From Planctomycetota bacterium (GTDB lineage: Bacteria; Planctomycetota; Brocadiia; Brocadiales; Brocadiaceae), in assembly GCA_023261465.1 (NCBI GenBank), contig JAHFOW010000036.1, positions 4,611-19,418 of the forward strand: a stretch of 14,808 bases of DNA, read 5' to 3'. Positions 1 to 6,242 of the stretch are shown piece after piece (the first letter of the stretch is position 1; every line of letters begins with the position of its first letter). Under the pieces are notes generated by a model. The model was not told the DNA's origin. It ran no database searches and saw nothing but the letters and a program-made list of their open reading frames with translations. The position numbers and the translations under genes are program-made.

Positions 1-170
1 ATCGCACAGGCGGCCGTTTTTCCCGAACCGGTCTCGGCGAGGGCACAAAGATCATGCCCTGCGAAAATTACCGGATACGTCGCCTCCTGAATAGGGGTCA
101 TTTCATCATACCCCATCTTTTTAAGCGCTTTGAGGATGTTTGAGGGAAGGTCTATTTCGCTAAACTTCAT
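1..170 (-). CDS. DEAD-box ATP-dependent RNA helicase, N-terminal fragment
   Basis: This is the first ~56 codons of a gene that runs off the left edge of the window. It starts at the ATG whose complement is at 168-170. The translation shows the two N-terminal hallmarks of DEAD-box helicases: a Q motif (TPIQEATYPVIFAGHDL, about residues 26-42) and a Walker A/motif I (AETGSGKT, about 45-52), both involved in ATP binding. Such proteins unwind short RNA duplexes in ribosome assembly, mRNA turnover or cold adaptation. The short spacing from the N-terminus to the Q motif resembles RhlE/DeaD-type bacterial proteins, but the subfamily cannot be decided because the DEAD box and C-terminal RecA domain lie outside. 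A weak purine-rich site (GAAAG) lies 9-13 bases upstream of the start. It is the most downstream of a run of minus-strand genes. Confidence 0.93.
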   Translation of the reverse strand, partial: MKFSEIDLPSNILKALKKMGYDEMTPIQEATYPVIFAGHDLCALAETGSGKTAACA

Positions 171-218
171 GTGTTCTTATCTTTCTTTTTTTAAAGTTTG
201 AAATTCATTAACATTGAA

Positions 219-431
219 TTAGCGTAGTGGATTCAATAGGTATTCCAGTCCATTCAGCTTGATTTCATAGACACACTCAAGCATATTACCTAATTCACCT
301 TTCGGGAATCCCTGCTGGGCAAACCACACAATATAAGCCTCCGGCAAATCAATCAGCAACCACCCTTTGTATTTGCCAAACGGCATACGCATCCGCACAA
401 CCTTTAAAAGATACTCTTTATCGGTGAACAT
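219..431 (-). CDS. DUF3820 family small protein
   Basis: A 70-aa protein with the DUF3820 signature: MPFGKYKG at about residues 16-23, LIDLPEAY at 26-33, a VWFAQQGFPKG block at 35-45, and a C-terminal VYEIKLNGLE segment. The family is a small single-domain protein widespread in bacteria; some members have been called quorum-sensing-regulated virulence factors, but no biochemical role is settled. The length matches the family norm. There is no signal peptide, membrane segment or cysteine pair. The start at 431 is an ATG without an obvious Shine-Dalgarno; an internal Met just before PFGKYKG could be used instead. It lies 48 bases upstream of the helicase gene, a possible transcriptional unit. 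A short related-looking scrap is found at 2497-2520. Confidence 0.85.
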   Translation of the reverse strand: MFTDKEYLLKVVRMRMPFGKYKGWLLIDLPEAYIVWFAQQGFPKGELGNMLECVYEIKLNGLEYLLNPLR

Positions 432-485
432 AGCGTTTGTTTTTATCTAACATATACGTCAACATTACAAGAACATCTTGCTGTT

Positions 486-764
486 CTATTTCCACATTTC
501 TCTTACTTTGATTTTGCCATCTACGAACATCTCTTTTTTGATTTTTGGTAGTTTTTTTACTTTTGCTTCAAGCCTTAACGCCATACTCCTGCTTCCGATC
601 TTCTTTTTCATAACCAGCATCAAAGGGGCTTTTCCCCTTAAACATTTTGCTCCTTTTTTATCATTATTTGTATGCTCTGCAAATCTTCTTTCCACATCAG
701 TTGTAATGCCTGTGTACAATCTTCCATTTTTACACCGTATCAAATACAAAAACCAATTATTCAT
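486..764 (-). CDS. GIY-YIG nuclease-like protein (UPF0213 family)
   Basis: A 92-aa single-domain protein of the GIY-YIG superfamily, the stand-alone UPF0213/YhbQ type. The first beta strand carries the LYLI and LYTGITTD motifs (residues 6-9 and 16-23), corresponding to the two halves of the GIY-YIG signature. They are followed by the catalytic-type Arg (VERRF, 24-28), a His (EH, 30-31) and the conserved Glu at about 66 (RLEAKVK). All key nuclease positions appear present, so it may cleave or nick DNA, although the cellular role of stand-alone members is poorly known (a repair-linked nuclease is proposed for some). The start is ATG at 764. Neighbours on the same strand give no functional clue. 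Confidence 0.9.
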   Translation of the reverse strand: MNNWFLYLIRCKNGRLYTGITTDVERRFAEHTNNDKKGAKCLRGKAPLMLVMKKKIGSRSMALRLEAKVKKLPKIKKEMFVDGKIKVREMWK

Positions 765-848
765 TTTGAAACACCTGTCGAAAGGTATCTGCTGCTATGA
801 AGCGGAATCGGTATGGTCTTCGAGAAATGCCCATGCTCATTTTTTTAA

Positions 849-1238
849 TCAGGTATTCAACGGTTTTTGTTTTATTTCAATTAAGTTACCAGAAAAATCC
901 TTGAGAAAGTACACGGACTTCTCCTTATGTTTACCAACGATAAGGTCCACATGAGACCGCCGGGCCTTTTCTGTGACCTCAGAAAAATTATCCAGCATTA
1001 GACCAAAATGGCTGAAATTGGGGTTGGCATGTTGGAAATCAGATATGAATACCTCAATCTTTATCCCGGGCTTTTCAAAGACTAACACCTTGATCTCTTG
1101 AGAAAGAGAAAACAATTGCTCTGAAAGTTCCGGAGCCAGAAGAATTTCTCTTGTCTTTTCAAGACCTAAAAAATCCTGATAAAACTGTAACGCCTGTTTC
1201 TCGCTCTTATTCGTGATACCAATATGATTTAATTCCAT
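849..1238 (-). CDS. VOC-fold (glyoxalase/dioxygenase superfamily) protein
   Basis: A 129-aa single-module vicinal-oxygen-chelate protein. The N-terminal LNHIGIT (3-9) gives the first metal-ligand His (H5). Further candidate ligands are E62 (IKIEVF), H77 (FSHFGL) and E121 (GNLIEIK), a full H/E/H/E set as in glyoxalase I. The C-terminal FLKDFSGNLIEI block is typical of the superfamily. Known members include glyoxalase I, methylmalonyl-CoA epimerase, fosfomycin and bleomycin resistance proteins, and extradiol dioxygenases. The sequence alone does not select among them. No signal peptide is visible. It starts at ATG 1238 and stands between the GIY-YIG gene and the PLP enzyme, all minus strand, with gaps of about 84 and 153 bases. 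Confidence 0.85.
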   Translation of the reverse strand: MELNHIGITNKSEKQALQFYQDFLGLEKTREILLAPELSEQLFSLSQEIKVLVFEKPGIKIEVFISDFQHANPNFSHFGLMLDNFSEVTEKARRSHVDLIVGKHKEKSVYFLKDFSGNLIEIKQKPLNT

Positions 1239-1391
1239 GCCGTATTTTAGCGTTTAATTGTTCAATATGCAAGCCTAAGGTGTCTGTGCTGTTTTAATAA
1301 TTGAGGTGAATGATGGAGAGAAGTACCTATAGTACCGGTGCATAACCCCAACTCATGGAGACTTTCCCCACGATGACATTCCCTATCGGTA

Positions 1392-2411
1392 TTATCCAAC
1401 AACAGCACTGAACATAGGATGATCCATAAAACCGGTTAATGCCAACCCGCCACCGGAGTGGATCAGGAGAATATTCCCTTCAAGTGCGTGGTCAAGAATT
1501 GCTTGTTTTGCCGTAAGAAATAGTTTGGCAGAGTAAACAGGATCCGTGAGAATTCCATCCTTTCTGGCAATACGTTTTATTTCCTTGAAAATAGTACTGT
1601 TGGTACTGCCAAATGACCGGGCGGTCGCGGGATAGTACATACGATAGGCAGGTAACGAAGTGAGGGAAACTCCTAGAAACGCCTCGGTGTATTGAATAAC
1701 CCGGGACAATCCCGATTTGAAATTCTCAAATGTGTCTGCCAGAACCACGACATGAAATATCGTCTTCCTCTCAAGCGCGGCAGCCCCTGCCAGCAGAGAT
1801 TGTGCAACCATCCCCGTACCAGCGTCTATAAAAATATGGTCGAACCGAACCCCCGATTCCCTCTCATTGCGAAGAGTGTCGGTGAGAATACTTAAAGAGC
1901 CTGGCAGCGCTAATGGATGGTGTGCCCCTTCAGGGAGGACGAAAATCTTTATTCCCAGGGACTTTCTTTTTTCTACGTAGTTGTTGACCAAATCTTCACA
2001 ATGAGACCAGTGGGCACGTGAAATCCAATGGATTTCGCTGTCATCAACAAACAGTTCAAACAGCTTCGCATTACCAAGTTTTTGAGATGGCGGCCCGAGC
2101 AAAAAAGGGGTTATTCTGATATTGTTCTCCGTCAGGGTCTGAGCCGCAGAAAGCACGTTGTTTGAATGTGACCCGCCAATTACTACAACTTCCTCAATTC
2201 CGTTTTGTTTTAAAGAAGGAATTATGGATGCATGTTTGCGCAACTTGGTTCCCGACACACCAAAGCTAAGCTCATCATCCCGTTTGACCCATATATCCGA
2301 ACGGTCAAACCATCGCAAACGATGAATGCGGCTTTGAAGACGAAAGGCCTCAGCCGTTTCCCACCGGCATGCGTCTGCAACCTTTCTATAAAGTTCTTTT
2401 TCCTGAATCAT
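1392..2411 (-). CDS. PLP-dependent ACC deaminase / D-cysteine desulfhydrase family enzyme
   Basis: A 339-aa protein of the fold-type II (tryptophan synthase beta-like) PLP family. KRDDELSFGVSGTKLRKH (residues 43-60) aligns with the segment of ACC deaminase and D-cysteine desulfhydrase bearing the Schiff-base lysine, here most likely K56. GGSHSNN (79-85) matches the substrate-carboxylate loop with the catalytic Ser region, DAGTGMVAQS (about 196-205) is the glycine-rich phosphate-binding loop, and a C-terminal IHSGGGLAL (about 317-325) replaces the usual HTGG motif. Family members deaminate 1-aminocyclopropane-1-carboxylate or release sulfide from D-cysteine. I cannot tell which applies, and the substrate-defining tyrosines are not clear. 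The length is normal (325-345). The start is ATG at 2411, with no good Shine-Dalgarno but a plausible promoter just upstream. Confidence 0.85.
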   Translation of the reverse strand: MIQEKELYRKVADACRWETAEAFRLQSRIHRLRWFDRSDIWVKRDDELSFGVSGTKLRKHASIIPSLKQNGIEEVVVIGGSHSNNVLSAAQTLTENNIRITPFLLGPPSQKLGNAKLFELFVDDSEIHWISRAHWSHCEDLVNNYVEKRKSLGIKIFVLPEGAHHPLALPGSLSILTDTLRNERESGVRFDHIFIDAGTGMVAQSLLAGAAALERKTIFHVVVLADTFENFKSGLSRVIQYTEAFLGVSLTSLPAYRMYYPATARSFGSTNSTIFKEIKRIARKDGILTDPVYSAKLFLTAKQAILDHALEGNILLIHSGGGLALTGFMDHPMFSAVVG

Positions 2412-2441
2412 AGCAAGTAATTAAAGCATGAAATCCTTGAT

Positions 2442-2469
2442 ATTATCTGCATTTTGGCGGGTGTGTTTA
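2442..2469 (-). promoter_or_regulatory. possible sigma-70 promoter for the PLP enzyme gene
   Basis: On the minus strand TAAACA (2464-2469) and GATAAT (2442-2447) are separated by 16 bases. These match 4/6 and 5/6 of the -35 and -10 consensus. Predicted initiation would be near 2435, about 25 bases before the ATG at 2411. This is pattern matching only, in an AT-rich region where chance matches are common. Confidence 0.35.
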
Positions 2470-2723
2470 AGAAAATAACAAACTTATCCTTATACACCTC
2501 AGGCAAATCAATCAGCTTGCCATACAATCAAATCCGGAAAATGCCCTTTCGGGTTCTTTTTTTATTTCGTATTCTGAATACTGGTTACTGATTGCTAAAT
2601 CATACCCCTTTTCCACAACTGTCATCTTGAAAGAGGCTGTCCGGGAATATAAATTTTCTCAAATATCTGCTTACATACATTCCATCCCTGTACCATTTTA
2701 GCGTTCATACACTAAACATTATA

Positions 2724-2770
2724 ACTATCCCTTATCCTATTACCACCACTATAATTATACCTATACCACC
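2724..2770. repeat. two tandem imperfect repeats, 24 and 23 nt
   Basis: Units 2724-2747 and 2748-2770 lie directly head to tail. Both begin ACTAT and end with a CCTAT...ACCACC block (CCTATTACCACC against CCTATACCACC), with small indels between. On the minus strand each unit carries GGTGG plus further GG steps, so two-tetrad G-quadruplexes are conceivable (2760-2778 and 2729-2747). There are only two copies, and no function can be assigned from sequence. Confidence 0.6.
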
Positions 2771-3191
2771 TTATAACCAGCTTTAAATTTTACAACTTTT
2801 TACAAAAAATGCCACTAACGATTAAATCGGCAGGGTGGTTTACCGCATCTGCCGGATTATTTTGTCAGGCTCTCAACCCCACAATAATTGAATTATGAAG
2901 GTTTGCCCCTGAGACCTTCCTTGCAACGACCGTTTTATCCAGATCGTGACTCTCTGAACTGATTCTTGATCATCGCATTTAAGGTCTTCCCTCATGATCC
3001 AGCCGCGTGAACATCGTTGTATGTGGACTCTGGTACATCGTAATATTGGCAAACCTGTCTACTCGATCGAAACTCCACTTTCACTGTGTCCAGGGATTAG
3101 TCATACCCGATGCTTGCAATCATAGATAAATCGACAATATCCCTATAAATTTAGATTGTTTTTAAACGGTATTTTTTATATTTTATACATT

Positions 3192-3704
3192 ATGCAATTA
3201 AACGTGCCAATACTATCACTGGTAGGAACCTCGAACAGCGGGAAAACAACCCTTATTGTCAAAATTGTCAGAGAATTGAAATCAAGGGGTTATAGAGTTG
3301 CCACCATAAAACACAGCCATCACAATATCGAACTGGATAGAGAAGGTAAAGATACCTGGATGCACACGCAGGCTGGGGCAGACGCAGTTGCCCTGATTTC
3401 AAAAAATATTGTGGGACTTATACGCAAGGCGCCAGAAGAAATTCTCTTATCTAAGATTGTGAATATGTACATGAGTGATATGGATATTATTATCGTTGAG
3501 GGGTACAAGACAGAAGCCATCCCCAAGATTGAGGTGTTTCGGAGCGAAATCAGTCCGGAATTAGTATGTAAACATGATAAAAATTTAATCGCCGTTGTTG
3601 GTGACAAAAACCCGGAACTGGGCATTCCTTTTTTTCATATCAACAATGAAACATTTCCCCTCGTTGATTTTTTATTATCAAATCTGATAAAAAAACCCAC
3701 ATAA
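3192..3704 (+). CDS. mobB: molybdopterin-guanine dinucleotide biosynthesis adaptor protein MobB
   Basis: A 170-aa P-loop protein of the MobB family, which binds GTP and assists MobA in attaching GMP to molybdopterin to make the bis-MGD (or tungsten) cofactor of DMSO-reductase-type enzymes. A Walker A motif GTSNSGKTT lies at residues 12-20. It is followed by the family-typical TIKHSHHNIELDREGKDTW (about 42-60), an AGADAV step, and MDIIIVEGYK (about 99-108), the Walker B-like/EGYK motif, then a PKIEVFR stretch. The length is typical. The ATG at 3192 is preferred over a TTG at 3156 because homologues begin right before the P-loop strand; neither has a visible Shine-Dalgarno. No other cofactor genes are nearby, so it stands as an orphan mobB with its own transcript or a long leader. 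Confidence 0.92.
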   Translation: MQLNVPILSLVGTSNSGKTTLIVKIVRELKSRGYRVATIKHSHHNIELDREGKDTWMHTQAGADAVALISKNIVGLIRKAPEEILLSKIVNMYMSDMDIIIVEGYKTEAIPKIEVFRSEISPELVCKHDKNLIAVVGDKNPELGIPFFHINNETFPLVDFLLSNLIKKPT

Positions 3705-3714
3705 AGGTTATGTG
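3698..3714 (+). other. small hairpin at the mobB stop codon
   Basis: CACATAA and TTATGTG form a perfect 7-bp stem with a 3-base loop, enclosing the mobB stop codon. No T-tract follows, so it is not a standard intrinsic terminator; it may only slow or stabilise the 3' end of the mobB transcript. Confidence 0.35.
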
Positions 3715-3724
3715 TAAATGGGAT

Positions 3725-3752
3725 TTGACTTTACCAATTAAGACGGTAAAAT
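3725..3752 (+). promoter_or_regulatory. likely sigma-70 promoter of the fbp-aldolase operon
   Basis: TTGACT (3725-3730) and TAAAAT (3747-3752) match the -35 and -10 consensus at 5/6 each, with a 16-base spacer. Predicted initiation is near 3759, giving a leader of about 30 bases that includes the GGAGGG ribosome site at 3777-3782. The position directly after mobB and before fbp supports a separate transcription start for the sugar-phosphate genes. Confidence 0.6.
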
Positions 3753-3790
3753 AAACTATCTTTACAGAACGACAACGGAGGGATTATTCT

Positions 3791-4798
3791 ATGCAAAAGG
3801 TTGTTACAGTACAGCGACACATCGTCGAGCAGGAGCGGTTATACCCTAAGGCATCGGGGGATTTTACGGGGCTTCTGTGGGATTTGACTATTGCGGCAAA
3901 AACGATATCACGCGAAGTGAACAAGGCTGGCCTGGCTGACATCTTAGGTTTGACCGGTGAAAAAAATATCCATGGCGAAGAGGTAAAAAAACTTGATGCG
4001 TATGCAAACGAAAGGATTATTAAAAGCATGGAACACGGGGGCCACCTTTGCATTATGGCCTCTGAAGAGAACGACGATGTCATTCCCATACCTGAAGAAT
4101 TTCCCAGGGGTAAATATGTCCTTATGTTCGACCCCCTTGACGGGTCATCCAACATTGATGCAAATGTGAGTGTCGGAACTATTTTTTCGATTTACCGAAG
4201 AAAGACCACAGGGAAAGATGCATCAGTTGATGATTGTCTCAGGAAAGGCACAGAACAGGTGGCCGCAGGGTATATTGTTTATGGATCGAGCACCATGATG
4301 GTTTATACGACCGGACAGGGCGTACATGGCTTTACCCTCGATCCCGGAATTGGTGAATTCCTCCTTTCTCATGAAAATATCCGCATTCCATTAAAAGGTA
4401 AAACATACAGTGTTAACGAAGGAAACACTTTTACCTGGGACGAAGGAACAAAAAAGTATATTAACCATCTCAAAGAAAGCGATACGGTAACGGGCAGACC
4501 TTACTCCCTGCGATACGTTGGCTCATTAGTGGCAGATTTTCACAGAAACCTGCTTTACGGTGGTATATTTTTATATCCCGCCGACTATAAAGACCCAAAA
4601 AAACCAAAGGCAAAATTACGGCTCCTCTATGAAGCAAATCCCCTTGCCTTCATTGTTGAACAGGCCGGCGGCATGGCATCCACAGGAAAAGAACGTATTT
4701 TAGACATCCAGGCCACCGGACTTCATCAAAAGGTGCCTTTAATTATTGGAAGTAAAGAAGACGTATTAACCTATGAAAAGTTTTTTAATAATAGATAA
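3791..4798 (+). CDS. fbp: class I fructose-1,6-bisphosphatase
   Basis: A 335-aa cytosolic enzyme that hydrolyses fructose-1,6-bisphosphate to fructose-6-phosphate, the irreversible step of gluconeogenesis (also used in sugar-phosphate regeneration). Metal-binding residues are visible in ASEEND (E92, E93) and FDPLDGSSNID (D114, D117). YGSSTMMVYTTG (164-175) and YVGSLVADFHRNLLYGGIFLYP (242-263, in part) are substrate-site blocks, and KLRLLYEANPLAF (275-287) is the class I signature, with metal ligand E281. The length fits the bacterial class I norm of about 330-340. The ATG is preceded by GGAGGG with 8-base spacing, and a promoter lies upstream. The aldolase gene follows after 14 bases, with its ribosome site overlapping the fbp stop, so the two are clearly cotranscribed and probably translationally coupled. 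Confidence 0.96.
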   Translation: MQKVVTVQRHIVEQERLYPKASGDFTGLLWDLTIAAKTISREVNKAGLADILGLTGEKNIHGEEVKKLDAYANERIIKSMEHGGHLCIMASEENDDVIPIPEEFPRGKYVLMFDPLDGSSNIDANVSVGTIFSIYRRKTTGKDASVDDCLRKGTEQVAAGYIVYGSSTMMVYTTGQGVHGFTLDPGIGEFLLSHENIRIPLKGKTYSVNEGNTFTWDEGTKKYINHLKESDTVTGRPYSLRYVGSLVADFHRNLLYGGIFLYPADYKDPKKPKAKLRLLYEANPLAFIVEQAGGMASTGKERILDIQATGLHQKVPLIIGSKEDVLTYEKFFNNR

Positions 4799-4812
4799 GG
4801 AGTTAATAGCTC

Positions 4813-6213
4813 ATGCTTTATAAGACTAAAGAAGATTTATTAAACGATCTTAAAGGTGTTATTGATATCCATAAAAATGGCTCACTAAAGATACTCGATA
4901 AAAATGCCCTCTGTAATAAAAAAATAGATACACTTATTTATAATGCGGTTTTCAGTAAAGATAATACTATAAAAGACGTTTCCCGTTGGCTAACACGTTC
5001 CATAGCAAATAAGCTTGGTATTATTTCATCGTCCATTCAATCGCTCTACGAGGCCATGGGTAAAAATCAGTTAAAGGGTTTTACTGTACCGGCCATCAAT
5101 ATTCGCGGTTTAACTTATGATGTAGCGCGTTCTATTTTCAGGGCTGCAAAGAAGAACCACGCCGGCGCATTTATTTTTGAGATAGCACGCTCGGAAATTG
5201 GTTATACTGACCAGAGACCGTCAGAATATACATCGGTAGTCCTTGCGGCTGCCATCAAAGAAGGATATGACGGTCCTGTTTTTATTCAGGGAGACCATTT
5301 TCAGATAAATGCTAAAAAATTAGAAAAGGATAAAGACGCTGAAATCAAAACGGTAAAAGGTCTTATTAAAGAGGCTATCGAAGCTGGTTTTTACAATATA
5401 GACATTGATACGTCAACCGTCGTTGACTTAAGCAAACCAAACCTTACCGAACAACAGCGACTCAATTTTGAATTTGCGGCAGAATTTACCGCATACATCC
5501 GCTCATTGGAGCCGAAAGGAATCACCATATCTGTTGGTGGGGAAATTGGAGAAGTCGGGAAAAAGAACAGTACCGTTGAAGAATTACGGGCATTCATGGA
5601 TGGCTATATAAACACCCTGGCAACCAAAGGAAAGGATTTTAAAGGTATCAGCAAGATAAGCGTCCAGACAGGCACCAGTCATGGCGGCGTACCCTTGCCA
5701 GACGGAACGATTGCAAAGGTAAAATTGGATTTTGACACCCTGAAAAACCTATCGAAAATAGCCAGAGATGAATATAGATTAAGCGGGGCAGTACAGCATG
5801 GCGCTTCTACGCTCCCCCCCGATGCATTTGACAAATTCCCGGAAACAGGCACGGCAGAAGTGCATCTCGCCACAGAATTCCAGAATATGATCTATGAGAG
5901 CAGCGTATTTCCTCAAGACTTCAAAAAAGAGATATATGACTTTCTTAAGAACCATCAGGATATTAAAAAAGAATGGAAAGAGGGAGACACCGAAGAACAA
6001 TATTTGTACAAAGTTCGGAAGAATGGCTTTGGACCATTTAAGGAGAGATTCTGGAATTTATCATCAGACATAAGAAATAAGATCGGTGAAGAAATTGAAG
6101 CCAAATTTGACTTCCTTTTTAAAAAATTAAATGTTATTCATTCGAAGGAAATAGTAAACAGGACTATTAAACCCATTGAGGTACAGTCATCAATCCCAAC
6201 AAATCTCTTTTAA
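4813..6213 (+). CDS. class II (zinc) fructose-bisphosphate aldolase family protein
   Basis: A 466-aa protein. Residues about 88-360 form a class II aldolase barrel, which condenses DHAP with glyceraldehyde-3-phosphate in gluconeogenesis. GFTVPAINIRG (89-99) opens the barrel. QGDHFQ (159-164) supplies the catalytic Asp D161 and zinc ligand H162, GGEIGEVG (242-249) a conserved Glu, TSHGG (288-292) zinc ligand H290, and VQHGAST (327-333) zinc ligand H329, so the metal site is complete. EVHLATEFQN (349-358) resembles the closing phosphate motif of the KbaY/GatY type. The protein is longer than typical members (about 280-360) by an ~87-residue N-terminal extension and a charged ~100-residue tail. 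It is paired with fbp, an AAGGAG site overlapping the fbp stop codon, so fructose-bisphosphate is the likely substrate; tagatose-bisphosphate cannot be excluded. Confidence 0.9.
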   Translation: MLYKTKEDLLNDLKGVIDIHKNGSLKILDKNALCNKKIDTLIYNAVFSKDNTIKDVSRWLTRSIANKLGIISSSIQSLYEAMGKNQLKGFTVPAINIRGLTYDVARSIFRAAKKNHAGAFIFEIARSEIGYTDQRPSEYTSVVLAAAIKEGYDGPVFIQGDHFQINAKKLEKDKDAEIKTVKGLIKEAIEAGFYNIDIDTSTVVDLSKPNLTEQQRLNFEFAAEFTAYIRSLEPKGITISVGGEIGEVGKKNSTVEELRAFMDGYINTLATKGKDFKGISKISVQTGTSHGGVPLPDGTIAKVKLDFDTLKNLSKIARDEYRLSGAVQHGASTLPPDAFDKFPETGTAEVHLATEFQNMIYESSVFPQDFKKEIYDFLKNHQDIKKEWKEGDTEEQYLYKVRKNGFGPFKERFWNLSSDIRNKIGEEIEAKFDFLFKKLNVIHSKEIVNRTIKPIEVQSSIPTNLF

Positions 6214-6242
6214 ATAATCGATGTATATTAAGAGGACTCTTT

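Larger units (their letters stand above)
2412..3191. other. 780-base intergenic region between divergent genes
   Basis: No convincing gene is present. The left part (about 2480-2640) holds a DUF3820-like scrap and stop-interrupted frames. The middle (2704-2810) has only one G on the plus strand (at 2780) and contains tandem imperfect repeats. From about 2820 to 3120 the composition becomes more GC-balanced. Here lie a hairpin (stem 2828-2833 with 2849-2854) and several short inverted repeats, for example AGACCTT at 2912-2918 with AAGGTCT at 2981-2987. The longest frames are about 30-45 codons and lack recognisable domains. The composition and patchiness are compatible with decayed coding or mobile DNA, but I recognise no transposase, attachment site or known RNA family. 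The right end should contain the mobB promoter, which I could not place with confidence. Confidence 0.6.

Noticed and set aside
478..954. 158-codon plus-strand open frame with hydrophobic segments
   Set aside because: It is antisense to the GIY-YIG gene and the end of the VOC gene, both recognisable families; the apparent hydrophobicity comes from reading Lys-rich codons backwards.
1239..1391. Stop-free minus-strand stretch after the PLP gene that could be a frameshifted extension
   Set aside because: The PLP protein already has its normal family length, and the extra residues match nothing I recognise.
2828..2866. Hairpin CGGCAG/CTGCCG as an intrinsic terminator
   Set aside because: A 15-base loop, only six clean pairs and a poor T-tract; there is no plus-strand gene upstream for it to terminate.
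2992..3123. About 43-codon plus-strand frame starting with MIQPREH
   Set aside because: No ribosome site, no recognisable similarity, and a composition typical of non-coding DNA; not listed as a gene.
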